A DNA stretch of 64,000 nucleotides from Capnocytophaga sp. ARDL2 (GCF_041530365.1 NZ_CP168034.1:1178001-1242000); one strand, 5' to 3'; counted from the first letter of the stretch, positions 38,996-48,354 are shown. The notes: generated by a model not told the origin, from the letters alone. Made by a program: numbers and translations.

Positions 38996-40195
38996 ATGAA
39001 ACGAGATTTTTTTAAATATCAAGCACAAACAACTTTACATCCTTTGGCAGAGGAAATTTCCCATGCAAAAGGTTCGTATATTTACACTACCGACGGAAAA
39101 AAACACTTAGATTTTGTAGCTGGGGTGTCGGCTTGTGTACTTGGACATCAATATCCGCGAGTGGTCAATGCCATCAAAGAGCAGCTTGACAAATACCTGC
39201 ATGTGATGGTTTATGGGGAGTATATCCAAAAACCTGCCGTTGATTTTTGTAAATTATTGGCTCAAAATCTGCCTTCGTCGCTTAACAAAACTTATTTGGT
39301 TAATTCGGGTACGGAAGCAATGGAAGGGGCGTTGAAATTGGCAAAACGCGTTACAGGTCGCAGTCATATTGTGTCGTGTGTCAATGCGTATCACGGTAAT
39401 ACTCAGGGTTCTATGAGTATTTTAGGAAACGAAGAACGCAAACGAGCTTTTCGTCCGTTGTTGCCTGATGTGTCATTTATAACTTTTAATCAAGTTGAAG
39501 ATTTACAACAAATTACCGAAAAAACAGCTTGTGTGGTTTTGGAAACCATTCAAGGAAGTGCAGGGTTTATCACACCAGAAAACGATTATTTATCAAAGGT
39601 TCGCAAGCGTTGTGATGAAGTAGGAGCTATGATGATTTTAGACGAAATTCAACCGGGATTTGGACGCGTAGGAACGTTGTTTGGTTTTCAAAAATACAAT
39701 GTGATTCCCGATGTGGTTGTGATGGGTAAAGGAATGGGCGGCGGAATGCCTGTAGGTGCGTTTACTGCCAATGAAAAGCATATGGATTTGTTGGCACACG
39801 ACCCAAAATGCGGACATATTACAACTTTTGGAGGTCATCCTGTGATTGCTGCGGCTTCTTTGGCAACTTTGCAAGAATTACTCGAAACTTCATTGATGGA
39901 TGAGGTAGCGGAAAAAGAACAATTGTTTCGACAGCAATTGCAACATCCATTGATAAAAGAAATTCACGGAACAGGTTTGATGTTGGCACCAATGACCGAA
40001 TCAGGCGAAATCACTAATCGAATCATATTGAAATGCAAAGATAAAGGGTTGATTTTGTTTTGGTTGATGTTTGAAGAAAGAGCTATTCGCATTACACCTC
40101 CATTGACAATTTCAAAAGAAGAAATCATCGAAGGGTGTCAAATTTTATTAGAAGCCTGTGATGAGGTGCTAAAAGAACTAAATTTATCGAAATAA
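38996..40195 (+). CDS. Class III aminotransferase (acetylornithine/ornithine-type)
   Basis: 399 residues from ATG 38996 (MKRDFFKYQAQTT); the GTG at 38939 would add 19 residues unlike the family. PLP-dependent fold type I: VNSGTEAMEGALKLAKRVTG (cofactor phosphate), ILDEIQPGFGRVG (Asp to the pyridine N), and VVMGKGMGGGMPVGAFT with the Schiff-base Lys. Sequence fits aspartate aminotransferase family class III proteins conserved next to OstA in flavobacteria; exact substrate (acetylornithine, 4-aminobutyrate or other) cannot be read. Overlaps the next gene by one base. Confidence 0.9.
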   Translation: MKRDFFKYQAQTTLHPLAEEISHAKGSYIYTTDGKKHLDFVAGVSACVLGHQYPRVVNAIKEQLDKYLHVMVYGEYIQKPAVDFCKLLAQNLPSSLNKTYLVNSGTEAMEGALKLAKRVTGRSHIVSCVNAYHGNTQGSMSILGNEERKRAFRPLLPDVSFITFNQVEDLQQITEKTACVVLETIQGSAGFITPENDYLSKVRKRCDEVGAMMILDEIQPGFGRVGTLFGFQKYNVIPDVVVMGKGMGGGMPVGAFTANEKHMDLLAHDPKCGHITTFGGHPVIAAASLATLQELLETSLMDEVAEKEQLFRQQLQHPLIKEIHGTGLMLAPMTESGEITNRIILKCKDKGLILFWLMFEERAIRITPPLTISKEEIIEGCQILLEACDEVLKELNLSK

Positions 40196-41781
40196 TGAGA
40201 AAATTTACGGTTTTATTCGTCTTATTGATGGTGTTTTCCTCTACCAATGCTCAAATTTTTGGAAGAAAAAAGAAATCATCTACCAATAATAAACAAACTA
40301 TCAAAACAGAAAAAGTAATTGAAATTGTTGATGATAAAGTCGAAATTCCTGAAAAGATAGAGGATGTTTGGAAGGTCGATTTGCCTAAAATTAATCGTGA
40401 ATTTAGAGGAGCATGGATTGCAACTGTAGCCAATATCAACTGGCCATCTAAAAAACATTTAACGGTAGCTCAACAAAAAGAAGAGGCAATTTATTTGCTC
40501 GATTTATTGGAAAAACACAATTTTAACGCAGTAATCTTTCAAGCCAGACCATCTGCAGATGCATTTTATCAAAGCAAACACGAGCCTTGGTCGTATTTTT
40601 TGACAGGAGAAACAGGCATTGCACCTGTACCTTTTTACGACCCATTGCAATTTTGGATAGAAGAAGCACATAAAAGAGGAATGGAATTACATGTGTGGAT
40701 CAATCCCTATAGAGCTCATCATTCCAATGGTGGAAAAGTTTCACCATGTTCGATTGTAAAAAAGATGCCCGAAAACATTGTACGTCTGAAAAATGGTATG
40801 TATTGGTTTGACCCATCACACAAAGCTACACAAGACCATATTTCAAAGGTTATCAAAGATTTGGTTAAAAGATATGATGTGGACGCAGTACATTTTGACG
40901 ATTATTTTTACCCTTATTCGTCTTATAATCAAGGAGCAGATTTTCCCGATCATACTTCGTGGAATGCATACAAATCAAATGGAGGAACTTTGTCAAAGTC
41001 AGACTGGCGTAGAGCTCACGTCAATGCCATTGTAAAACGCATCCATACCGAAATAAAAACTGTAAAACCTTGGGTGAAATTTGGAATCAGTCCGTTTGGA
41101 ATTTGGAAGCCAGGATATCCCGAAGGAGTAGTGGGACTCAATCAATACGAAGAACTTTATGCAGACGCTAAATTATGGCTCAACGAGGGATGGGTGGATT
41201 ATTTTGCCCCACAATTGTATTGGCCGATGGAATCTAAAAGGCAAAATTTTACAGATTTATTGCGTTGGTGGGCGAGTGAAAATACGCACAATCGTCATTT
41301 GTGGCCAGGATTGAATACGGTAGAAGTAAAATCAACCAATAGAGCACAAGAGATTAGAAATCAAATCAATGCTGCCAATAAAATGCTGACCAAAAGCCCA
41401 GGGGTTATCCATTGGAGTATCGCAGGTTTGACGCAAAATCCTACCTTGTTGCAGCAATTGAAAAACGATCAGTACAAAGAGAAAGCCTTAGTGCCTCTGA
41501 GTCCGTGGATCAAAGCAAATAAATTGGAAAAACCCATTCTTTCAGCAAGTGAAATGCAAACCAATGCACAAGTTTCATGGAGTAGTAGTGGAAAAGAAGA
41601 GGTGTTTCAATGGGCAGTATATACTCAATATGGAAATGATTGGCATGTGGAAATTTTGCCCAAACACATCGGAAATAAACTGTTTCCAATGATAAAAAAC
41701 AATAAAAAGCTCAATGGAATTGCTGTAAAAGCCATCGACCGTTTAGGAAACGAAAGCGAAGAAACTACAAGGAAAATGTAA
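40195..41781 (+). CDS. Family 10-like glycosyl hydrolase (GHL10, DUF187), exported
   Basis: 528 residues with signal MRKFTVLFVLLMVFSSTNAQ. The GHL10 barrel covers about residues 65-400: REFRGAWIATVANINWPSK, ELHVWINPYRAHH, DAVHFDDYFYPYSS with acidic catalytic-type residues, and VDYFAPQLYWPME. A C-terminal fibronectin-like segment follows. Related enzymes (YngK, DigH) act on denuded peptidoglycan glycans, so a cell-wall role is a fair inference. Its ATG uses the last A of the aminotransferase stop. Confidence 0.9.
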   Translation: MRKFTVLFVLLMVFSSTNAQIFGRKKKSSTNNKQTIKTEKVIEIVDDKVEIPEKIEDVWKVDLPKINREFRGAWIATVANINWPSKKHLTVAQQKEEAIYLLDLLEKHNFNAVIFQARPSADAFYQSKHEPWSYFLTGETGIAPVPFYDPLQFWIEEAHKRGMELHVWINPYRAHHSNGGKVSPCSIVKKMPENIVRLKNGMYWFDPSHKATQDHISKVIKDLVKRYDVDAVHFDDYFYPYSSYNQGADFPDHTSWNAYKSNGGTLSKSDWRRAHVNAIVKRIHTEIKTVKPWVKFGISPFGIWKPGYPEGVVGLNQYEELYADAKLWLNEGWVDYFAPQLYWPMESKRQNFTDLLRWWASENTHNRHLWPGLNTVEVKSTNRAQEIRNQINAANKMLTKSPGVIHWSIAGLTQNPTLLQQLKNDQYKEKALVPLSPWIKANKLEKPILSASEMQTNAQVSWSSSGKEEVFQWAVYTQYGNDWHVEILPKHIGNKLFPMIKNNKKLNGIAVKAIDRLGNESEETTRKM

Positions 41782-41788
41782 TTTTATC

Positions 41789-41826
41789 AAAAACTCATTT
41801 GTCTTTTCAATGGCAAATGAGTTTTT
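41789..41826 (+). terminator. Terminator after the GHL10 gene
   Basis: AAAACTCATTTG and CAAATGAGTTTT form a long stem, followed by T residues. Confidence 0.85.
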
Positions 41827-41902
41827 TTATGAAAATATAAGAGTTCAAATTTTTAAAACGAACCTTAATTTTCTATTTTTGCCCAACAAAATATTGAAAT
41901 TT

Positions 41903-43283
41903 ATGGATTTTGAACATGAAGGTATCTATGAAGAGTTAGTAAAACGTTTTGAAAAAATGGTTCAAAACGATGCATTTGAATTTTTCGATACAGAGGAATA
42001 TCAGGATATTGTGGTCTATTATATCGAAAAAGATAATCTATTTATGGCAAAAAAAGCCTTGGATTATGCCTTGCATCAATATCCGATGGAACTAGATATT
42101 TTGGTAATACAAGCAGAAATCTTTATCGTAGAAGGCAAGTTTGATACAGCTTTGGAATTACTCAATCAGTTAGAGCAAAAAGATGACAAACATTATGAAG
42201 TTTTGTATCAAAAAGGAGTTGCATATTCTCGAAAAGGCAAACACCGTCAGGCTATTGACTATTTTTTCCGTGCCTCTTCTCAAACCATCGAAAAGGACGA
42301 AGCTTTTCATCAATGTAGGGATAGAATATATCTTTTTACAGGAATATCCTCATGCAATGGAGTATTTTCAAAAAGCATTGAAATACCAGCCGTTGGAAAT
42401 GGTAGCATTGCAAAATTTATTGTTTTGTTATGAAGTGCAAAACTTGCATCAAGCAGGAATTGATTTTCTTAACGAATTTATCGATAAATATCCATACAAT
42501 GATTGGGCATGGCAACAATTGGGCAAATTTTATTTCAATATCAACGAATTTGAAAAATCTGCCGAAGCATCAGATATGGCAATTGTAATCAATCCGAAAT
42601 CTTTGCATGCCTATTTAGAAAAAGCATCCGCTCTCGAACGTGCAAAAAAATACAAAGATGCAGTAGAGACTTACCTCGTTTTTACAGAACTATTCAAACC
42701 GACGTCGTATGTGTATTCTCGATTGGGGTATTGCTATTTAGAAGTCGGAAAAACAACACTTTCGAAAGAATATTTTGAGAAAGCACTAGAATTAGATCCC
42801 AAATTTGAATTGGTTTTGTTGTATTTGGTAGAAATATACATTGCAACAGGAGATTTTCAATTGGCAAAAGAATCGATTGAAAAAGTAATAGCTATTGACC
42901 CTTCAAACGCAGTTTATTGGAAAAAAAGAGGGTTTATCTGCATAGAAACAAAAGATTTAGATCAAGCCTGTGAATCGTTTGGAAAAGCCATCGATAGAGG
43001 AGAAAACAGTGTAGAACTACACTTGCTCTACGCTCAGTTTTTATTATTCCTCGATAGAGCCGACGAAGCAATTGAAGTTTTGAAAAACATAGAAGAAAAA
43101 GCACCTGCTGTAGCCTATGTATATTTTATTGCAGGCTATTATGATTTAGGACAAATAGACCTCGCATTGGAATATTTATACAAATTGATGGAACGCGACC
43201 CAGAGGAAATAGTGGTACTCTATGACCGTTTTCCTGAAATTTGGCAAAAAGAAGAAGTGCAAAAGATCATTTTTCCAAAGTAA
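41903..43283 (+). pseudogene. Tetratricopeptide-repeat protein, broken by a one-base frameshift
   Basis: The first frame from ATG 41903 (MDFEHEGIYEELVKRFEKMV) gives TPR units to DEAFHQ near 42314; the next frame continues VGIEYIFLQEYPHAMEYFQK and AL to a TAA at 43281-43283. One extra base near 42309-42316 (CATCAATGTA, expected CATAATGTA) explains it. Restored length is about 460 residues with roughly ten 34-residue TPR or Sel1-like units (for example NEFEKSAEASDMAIVINPKS, GDFQLAKESIEKVIAIDPSN). No signal peptide; cytoplasmic scaffold role inferred. It lies between the GHL10 gene and aroE. Confidence 0.85.
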
Positions 43284-43640
43284 TGTTTTTTTACCACCGA
43301 GAAACAGAGACGCATAGTGCTTATTCCCTTTCTTTCAAAAAAGGGGGGGCTGAAAGGCGGGGTAGTTGAAATAAACAGATAGGACACAATAGAAACATAG
43401 AAATAACTTTGTGAATAAAATTAGACACTTAGCTTTTGAGAGTACACCCCGTAGAATAATTTCATTTTCAACAGAAAAAACATAGATTGTTGTTTTTAAA
43501 AATTCAATGTTTCTATTTGTTTAAAAAACAATACACCTATGGTTTAAAAAAAACACAACGAAACTAAATAACTTCTTACAGTTGGGTAAAGCCTCGGCGC
43601 GTGGTTAAATAAACACAGTAAGTGTAAAAAAAAGAAAAAA
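43284..43640. other. Non-coding spacer before aroE with G-rich degenerate element
   Basis: 357 bp without a credible gene. It contains CTTTCAAAAAAGGGGGGGCT and GAAAGGCGGGGTAGTTG, a G-run pattern unlike the surrounding AT-rich DNA, and TTTACCACCGAG (43290), which recurs near 55711. It may be an eroded dispersed repeat. Confidence 0.4.
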
Positions 43641-44378
43641 ATGAAAACATTAGGATTGATAGGGAAAAATATATCCTATTCATTTTCAAGATTGTATTTT
43701 ACAAATAAATTTGAAAAAGAAAATCTATCAAAAATAGAATATGTAAATTTTGATATAGAAGCTATATCCAATGTAAAAGATATTTTACAAAATGAGAAAA
43801 ATGTAGGGTTTAATGTAACTATTCCCTATAAAGAAGAGATGCTACCGTTTTTAGACCAATTGGACGAGCATGCACAAGCAATTGGAGCGGTCAATGTCAT
43901 TGTAAAAAAAGAAGGAAAAACGATTGGAAGTAATACCGATTGGATAGGATTTTTGCAATCATTACCAGACGATGTTAATAAACTACACAAAAAAGCCTTG
44001 GTTTTGGGTACTGGAGGAGCCTCTAAAGCGATTGTTTATGCCTTGCAACAGGTGGGTATAGAAGCATTGCGTGTGAGTAGATTTAAAAAGGATGGAGCGA
44101 TAAGTTATAAAGACTTGACTCATGAGTTGATACAATCACACACATTGATTATACATACAACGCCCATAGGAACATTTCCTCAAATAGAAAAGAGTATAGA
44201 CTTTCCCTTTGAACATATTACAGAGCAACATTATGTCTATGATTTGATTTATAATCCTGAGGAGACAATGTTTCTAAAAAAGGCAAAAAAAAGAGGGGCA
44301 AGGACACAAAATGGTTATCTGATGTTGATATATCAAGCCGAAGCAGCATGGAAGATGTGGGGATTAAATAATTTGTAA
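43641..44378 (+). CDS. aroE: Shikimate dehydrogenase
   Basis: AroE reduces 3-dehydroshikimate with NADPH in aromatic amino acid synthesis. The 245-residue protein is short, as in flavobacteria. It shows NISYSFSRLYF (shikimate binding Ser pair), NVTIPYKEEM with the catalytic Lys, GAVNVIVKK, SNTDWIGF with the catalytic Asp, and the Rossmann loop VLGTGGASKAIVYAL, then NGYLMLIYQAEAAWKMWG. No anomalies. Confidence 0.96.
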   Translation: MKTLGLIGKNISYSFSRLYFTNKFEKENLSKIEYVNFDIEAISNVKDILQNEKNVGFNVTIPYKEEMLPFLDQLDEHAQAIGAVNVIVKKEGKTIGSNTDWIGFLQSLPDDVNKLHKKALVLGTGGASKAIVYALQQVGIEALRVSRFKKDGAISYKDLTHELIQSHTLIIHTTPIGTFPQIEKSIDFPFEHITEQHYVYDLIYNPEETMFLKKAKKRGARTQNGYLMLIYQAEAAWKMWGLNNL

Positions 44379-44443
44379 TCAATAAGAATAAAAAAATAAA
44401 AGAATTTATTTAAAAATATTTGGTTTTTATCAAAAAAACTTAT

Positions 44444-44451
44444 TATCTTTG
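44444..44451 (+). promoter_or_regulatory. Predicted promoter -7 element for the tRNA cluster
   Basis: TATCTTTG with a TTTGG element 20-24 bp upstream, 45 bp before the first tRNA. Confidence 0.75.
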
Positions 44452-44495
44452 CAATCGCAAATAGGGAGAGATATTTGCAAAAGTTCATAAGAAAT

Positions 44496-44568
44496 GCGAA
44501 AATAGCTCAGTTGGTAGAGCGCAACCTTGCCAAGGTTGAGGTCGCGGGTTCGAACCCCGTTTTTCGCT
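44496..44568 (+). tRNA. tRNA-Gly (anticodon GCC)
   Basis: 73 nt: acceptor GCGAAAA/TTTTCGC, D arm with AGTTGGTA, anticodon stem CAACC/GGTTG with loop TTGCCAA, T loop TTCGAAC. CCA is not encoded. Confidence 0.97.
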
Positions 44569-44601
44569 CAGAGGATATTGAAAAATTTAATTACTCATTT
44601 T

Positions 44602-44687
44602 GCTCGAGTGGTGGAATTGGTAGACACGCTGGACTTAAAATCCAGTGAACAGTAATGTTCGTGCGGGTTCAAGTCCCGCCTTGAGTA
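44602..44687 (+). tRNA. tRNA-Leu (anticodon TAA), copy 1
   Basis: 86 nt with the long variable arm of class II tRNAs (GTGAACAGTAATGTTCGT) and anticodon loop CTTAAAA. Acceptor GCTCGAG/CTTGAGT. Confidence 0.97.
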
Positions 44688-44718
44688 CAAATTTTTCTTT
44701 ATTTATTACCTTTTAAAC

Positions 44719-44804
44719 GCTCGAGTGGTGGAATTGGTAGACACGCTGGACTTAAAATCCAGTGAACAGTAATGTTCGTGCGGGTTCAAGTCCCGCCTTG
44801 AGTA
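44719..44804 (+). tRNA. tRNA-Leu (anticodon TAA), copy 2
   Basis: Identical to copy 1 over 86 nt, offset by 117 bp, so the pair is a tandem duplication. Confidence 0.97.
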
Positions 44805-44807
44805 CAG

Positions 44808-44837
44808 AATCGCATCTGAAAAGGTGCGATTTTTTTT
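44808..44837 (+). terminator. Terminator after the tRNA cluster
   Basis: AATCGCATCT pairs with AGGTGCGATT (one T-G) around GAAA, followed by eight T. Confidence 0.9.
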
Positions 44838-44856
44838 ATAAAAAAGGCAAATATTT

Positions 44857-45333
44857 TTAATCGTTAGTTTTTTCCAAATCCTTCAAAGCTTCAAAAATCA
44901 ATGAAGTTTCATAACCTTTGCGGATAAAGTAATTGCAAAATTTTTGTTTTTTCTTGTCCGTGTTGTGCTCTTGGAGTTCGTTCCATTTTTTTTCGGCGTA
45001 GAGGTAGAAGTTGGAAATGTATTCTTTCTCGATTTCTTTCATACCTAACTTGATATTGTAAGCAGAAATCTCACGAAGTTTTAATTCGTGTTCGATGCGA
45101 ATTTTTCCCCATTTTTGATGATGGTGTTTGCCTCTGCAAAATGATTGTGCAAAGCGGGTTTCGTCTATAAATTTATGTTGAGATAAGTGTAGAAGGATGT
45201 GCTCGATGGCTTCTTGAAACATCCCCAACGATCGCAATTTTTGCTCAACTTCTTTGTAGCATCGGTCTTGATAGACGCAATAATGCTCTGCTTTTCGTTT
45301 CGCTTCTTCTACACTTAGCCCTTTGATTTCCAT
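44857..45333 (-). CDS. recX: Regulatory protein RecX
   Basis: RecX modulates RecA filaments. 158 residues composed of RecX three-helix repeats: AEHYCVYQDRCYKEVEQKLR, EHILLHLSQHKFIDETRFAQ with SFCRGK, WGKIRIEHELKLREISAYNI. Length usual. Start ATG overlaps the cupin gene stop by one base, so it is co-transcribed with that gene. Confidence 0.93.
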   Translation of the reverse strand: MEIKGLSVEEAKRKAEHYCVYQDRCYKEVEQKLRSLGMFQEAIEHILLHLSQHKFIDETRFAQSFCRGKHHHQKWGKIRIEHELKLREISAYNIKLGMKEIEKEYISNFYLYAEKKWNELQEHNTDKKKQKFCNYFIRKGYETSLIFEALKDLEKTND

Positions 45334-46205
45334 TATTTTATTCCTAAATTTTTGTGAGTATCGGTGATAGCTCTTTCGTTTTTCTCATCTATCCATGCCT
45401 GTCCTTTTCGTTTACGCATAAAGTTGTCAAAATGACGCATAATTGCTACATTGTAAATCGCTTTCAATAAAAATTTAGGATTGCGAGGTAAGGCTCTCAA
45501 ACTCATCGAAAAACTCGGTGTCAAGTACTTCATATAGTGCCAATAACCTTCGGGCATATACATCATTTCCCCGTGGTTGAGGTCGCAAATATATCCTTGA
45601 GCTTGTTTCAAGGCAGGAAATTTTTCAAAATCTGGATTGTCAAAATCTATATCCTCTCTACAAATCAACGAATGTGGTACTTTGTACATATATTTTGATT
45701 GTTCTGGCGGAAAGATGATACAACGTTTTTTTCCATGGAAATGAAAATGTAAAATATTGGAATAGTCAATGTCAAAATGCATGAAAACTTTAGAATTTTC
45801 ACCACCAAAAAACAACATAGGCAATTGTTTGATCAATCGTAAACCAATGTTTGGCCATTTGAAATCGTTTTTCAATGTCGGCACTTCTTGCATGATGTTG
45901 TACAAAAAGATTCTATAATTAGTAGGTTCTTTTTCCAACAAATCGATATAATCTTTCATTTTCATTTCTGCGTGAGCTTGATTAAAACCATCTTCGGCTC
46001 TCACAGGACGATCGTCATACAGAGGTACAATTTTATCGCCAGCTATTTCTCTGATATAGTTCAGATTCCATTTTTCATAAGCAGGCCAGTCTTCTGTCAA
46101 TTTTTCTACTACAACGGGAGTTTGAGTTTTTACGTATTTTTCAATAAAATCTTTTTTTGAAATCGTTTTAACTCTTTCAATTGGTTTTAAATTTAATTGA
46201 CTCAT
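45333..46205 (-). CDS. Cupin-like/JmjC-type putative Fe(II)-2-oxoglutarate oxygenase
   Basis: 290 residues, no signal. Cupin_8 domain with VVEKLTEDWPAYEKWNLNY at the N-terminus, MHFDIDYSNILHFHFHGKKR holding the HxD metal pair, FPPEQSKYMY, and a second His in YMPEGYWHYMKYL. This is the pattern of JmjC protein hydroxylases, some of which act on ribosomal or other proteins. Substrate unknown. It is upstream of recX in the same operon. Confidence 0.88.
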   Translation of the reverse strand: MSQLNLKPIERVKTISKKDFIEKYVKTQTPVVVEKLTEDWPAYEKWNLNYIREIAGDKIVPLYDDRPVRAEDGFNQAHAEMKMKDYIDLLEKEPTNYRIFLYNIMQEVPTLKNDFKWPNIGLRLIKQLPMLFFGGENSKVFMHFDIDYSNILHFHFHGKKRCIIFPPEQSKYMYKVPHSLICREDIDFDNPDFEKFPALKQAQGYICDLNHGEMMYMPEGYWHYMKYLTPSFSMSLRALPRNPKFLLKAIYNVAIMRHFDNFMRKRKGQAWIDEKNERAITDTHKNLGIK

Positions 46206-46298
46206 TTTCTTTTCCTAATATTAGTAATAAATTGAAATAGCAAAAGTTGTCTAAAAATAAGATATTTACACAACTTTTGTTTGGTATTTGATAAATGA

Positions 46299-46679
46299 TT
46301 ATTTTTTTGCTCTTGATCGACCTTTTGGTTCTTCGGTTTTTTCCTCCTCTTTCTTCTCTTCTTCTTTTCCTTCTTGATTTTCTACTTCACATTCATCACC
46401 TTCACAACAAGAATTGAAATCCTCTTCTTCAAATTGGTCAAAGTTTTGCAAGAAATAATCCAATTCTTCGTTTGTCAATTCTTCATCTACAAAAAAACTC
46501 TCAACTAATCCGTTTAATTTATTGATGCTTTTTCTCAATTTTTTATTGATAGCCTCTTGTTCTTTTAATAATTTCTTGTAAGATTTGATGATATTTTTTT
46601 GTTCTTTCAACAATTCTTCTTGTTTTTTGTTGGCTTTTTTAAGTTCTGCTTTTTTCATGATGTTACATATTTTGATCAT
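46299..46679 (-). CDS. Small acidic coiled-coil protein
   Basis: 126 residues, no signal and no known domain. Residues 8-65 form a Lys/Glu-rich coiled coil (KKAELKKANKKQEELLKEQK); a Glu/Asp-rich stretch with a CC pair (NSCCEGDECE) and a basic end GRSRAKK follow. The ATG eight codons in (MKKAELKK) is an alternative start. The composition may reflect an intrinsically disordered protein; function unknown. Confidence 0.7.
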   Translation of the reverse strand: MIKICNIMKKAELKKANKKQEELLKEQKNIIKSYKKLLKEQEAINKKLRKSINKLNGLVESFFVDEELTNEELDYFLQNFDQFEEEDFNSCCEGDECEVENQEGKEEEKKEEEKTEEPKGRSRAKK

Positions 46680-46714
46680 GATATAAAGGTAGGTATTTTT
46701 TTCTATATAAAATG

Positions 46715-47575
46715 TTAACGATTGATATTTTCATATGGATTTTTCCATTGAGTAGCTCGTTGATTTCTCCATGATAGCCCTATTCCTGCTGTCCAAAACT
46801 TTTCCTTACTATTGGTTCCAATCCCAAAATGAACGTCTGATTGAAGGTTTTTATGCCATCTATAGGTAGCTCCTCCTTGCAATAGTTCTCTTTCGTGTGG
46901 CAATAAATAGGTATAGTCTCCCCATTTTTTTGTATGTTCGGCAAACAAAGCCACTTTCGGACTTGCGGCAAAAGAAAGTGTTGCAATATATCCCATATAG
47001 GCCGTTTGTAGAGTTGGCAGGTGTTCGTAATTCCAATTGGTGATTAGAGTCCATTTGCGGGACAAATGTTGTTGTGTTGTTAATCGGAACGACCAATGGT
47101 AGTTGGGTACCACAGTCGAAAAACTATTAGGAAAGTGAGTGTGATACCCTGCATACAATGCCACCGCAGGTATTAATCGTTTGAATTTATAACGTTGATT
47201 TGCTTTCCAACTATACAAATTGATGGGTTCGGAATAGTTTTTATACGCATCATAAATAATCAACTTTGTACCCAATTCCAATTTTCTAAAGCCATTGATT
47301 GTGGTTTGATTATTTGAAAAAGTTGTATAGTCCGATTGTAATAAAAACTCCAATTGCTCGAAAAACAATCCTGTTCGTACTTGCAATTGATAGGTTGAGC
47401 TTTTTCCGTGGTCATAAGTTGCCATTGTATAGCCCGTTTCTACTTGAAAGACATTTTTTCCTACGCCATAACTTCCCATTGATAGACTTGGTCGGTTACT
47501 ATTTATATGTTGGGTAAATTGTGCCTGAGAAAATGTTCCTACCAAGCAAAATAAAACTGCAAATTGTTTTTTCAT
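46715..47575 (-). CDS. Outer-membrane beta-barrel protein of the phenol-degradation MetA-pathway type
   Basis: 286 residues with signal MKKQFAVLFCLVGTFSQAQ. Alternating hydrophobic strands and conserved-looking starts (INSNRPSLSMGSYGVGKNVFQVETGY) resemble the transporter family known as putative MetA-pathway of phenol degradation. Aromatic girdle residues and the final Trp suggest a barrel inserted by BamA. The substrate is not known. Confidence 0.75.
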   Translation of the reverse strand: MKKQFAVLFCLVGTFSQAQFTQHINSNRPSLSMGSYGVGKNVFQVETGYTMATYDHGKSSTYQLQVRTGLFFEQLEFLLQSDYTTFSNNQTTINGFRKLELGTKLIIYDAYKNYSEPINLYSWKANQRYKFKRLIPAVALYAGYHTHFPNSFSTVVPNYHWSFRLTTQQHLSRKWTLITNWNYEHLPTLQTAYMGYIATLSFAASPKVALFAEHTKKWGDYTYLLPHERELLQGGATYRWHKNLQSDVHFGIGTNSKEKFWTAGIGLSWRNQRATQWKNPYENINR

Positions 47576-47600
47576 TTTTAAATTTTATTGAAATGTAAAT

Positions 47601-48155
47601 TTACAAATTTTCGACATATCTTTTAAATGTACCATCACTAAAAAAATAAACTATGGATTCTATTTTTTTAGGGGAAACATTTTTTGTAGGCAAAACATCA
47701 TTATTCAAAATAGGAAGGGAGGTTATATGTTGAAAATTTTCCTCTTGTTTTTCTTCTGTAATTTCTTTCAAAAAATCTTCCTCATGTTGATGATTTTTCT
47801 CTTGAAAAAATGTTTGTTTTTTAGATGAAATTTCGCTTTCAAAATTATCATTTTTTTCTTCAAAATGGGCTGTGTTTTGAATGTTATTTAGATTCAAATT
47901 TTCGCTTAAATTTTCATTGATTTTTTCATTCAAAAACATAGTTTGCGAACCATCAGCCAACCAGTATAAATTTAGGGTAGGGTAGTGTTCGATGATTTTG
48001 AGTAAGAGTTCCAAACTTGGCTTATTTCTGTTGGACAACAGATGAGAAACGGTTGATTTTTGAATGCCAATCAACTCGGCAAATTGTGAGGATGTAAGTT
48101 GAAAGGTTTCGAATATTTTGTGTAATCTGTCCGAAAATTGTGTCATTTTATTCAA
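47601..48155 (-). CDS. XRE-family helix-turn-helix transcriptional regulator
   Basis: 184 residues. An HTH_3 domain at residues 8-70: FETFQLTSSQFAELIGIQKS, TVSHLLSNRNKPSLELLLKI. The remaining 110 residues are Asn/Glu/Gln-rich and predicted disordered, ending in VYFFSDGTFKRYVENL. Three near-identical palindromes lie in the divergent spacer before the M14 gene, so the protein probably controls itself and perhaps that gene. ATG at 48155 or the Met three codons in. Confidence 0.85.
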   Translation of the reverse strand: MNKMTQFSDRLHKIFETFQLTSSQFAELIGIQKSTVSHLLSNRNKPSLELLLKIIEHYPTLNLYWLADGSQTMFLNEKINENLSENLNLNNIQNTAHFEEKNDNFESEISSKKQTFFQEKNHQHEEDFLKEITEEKQEENFQHITSLPILNNDVLPTKNVSPKKIESIVYFFSDGTFKRYVENL

Positions 48156-48166
48156 ATAATTGTGTT

Positions 48167-48182
48167 GTTTACATTTGTAAAA
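48167..48182. promoter_or_regulatory. Operator-like palindrome, site 1
   Basis: GTTTACATTTGTAAA, one mismatch from GTTTACAATTGTAAAC-type symmetry, 12 bp upstream of the XRE regulator start. Confidence 0.6.
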
Positions 48183-48190
48183 TTACAAAA

Positions 48191-48206
48191 ATATACAATT
48201 GTAAAC
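48191..48206. promoter_or_regulatory. Operator-like palindrome, site 2
   Basis: ATATACAATTGTAAAC shares the TACAATTGTAAAC core with site 3, in the regulator promoter region. Confidence 0.6.
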
Positions 48207-48294
48207 AATATAAAGTAAAACTTTATTTAAAATAATTTATATATCTGATTATAATAGTTATAATATAATGTAAAATATGAGTGTTCGTTCAGTG

Positions 48295-48310
48295 GTTTAC
48301 AATTGTAAAT
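48295..48310. promoter_or_regulatory. Operator-like palindrome, site 3
   Basis: GTTTACAATTGTAAAT is nearly perfect and lies about 45-60 bp upstream of the -7 element of the carboxypeptidase gene. Confidence 0.6.
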
Positions 48311-48354
48311 CGCTAAATTTGAATGTAAATATTAAATACAACAATAAAAATTGT

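Noticed and set aside
42315..42433. C-terminal extension of the first TPR frame
   Set aside because: Sequence after DEAFHQ is out of frame with the TPR repeats and has no family similarity.
48167..48310. Possible CRISPR array from repeated short palindromes
   Set aside because: Only three 16-bp sites with unequal spacing (24 and 104 bp) and no cas genes; operators fit better.
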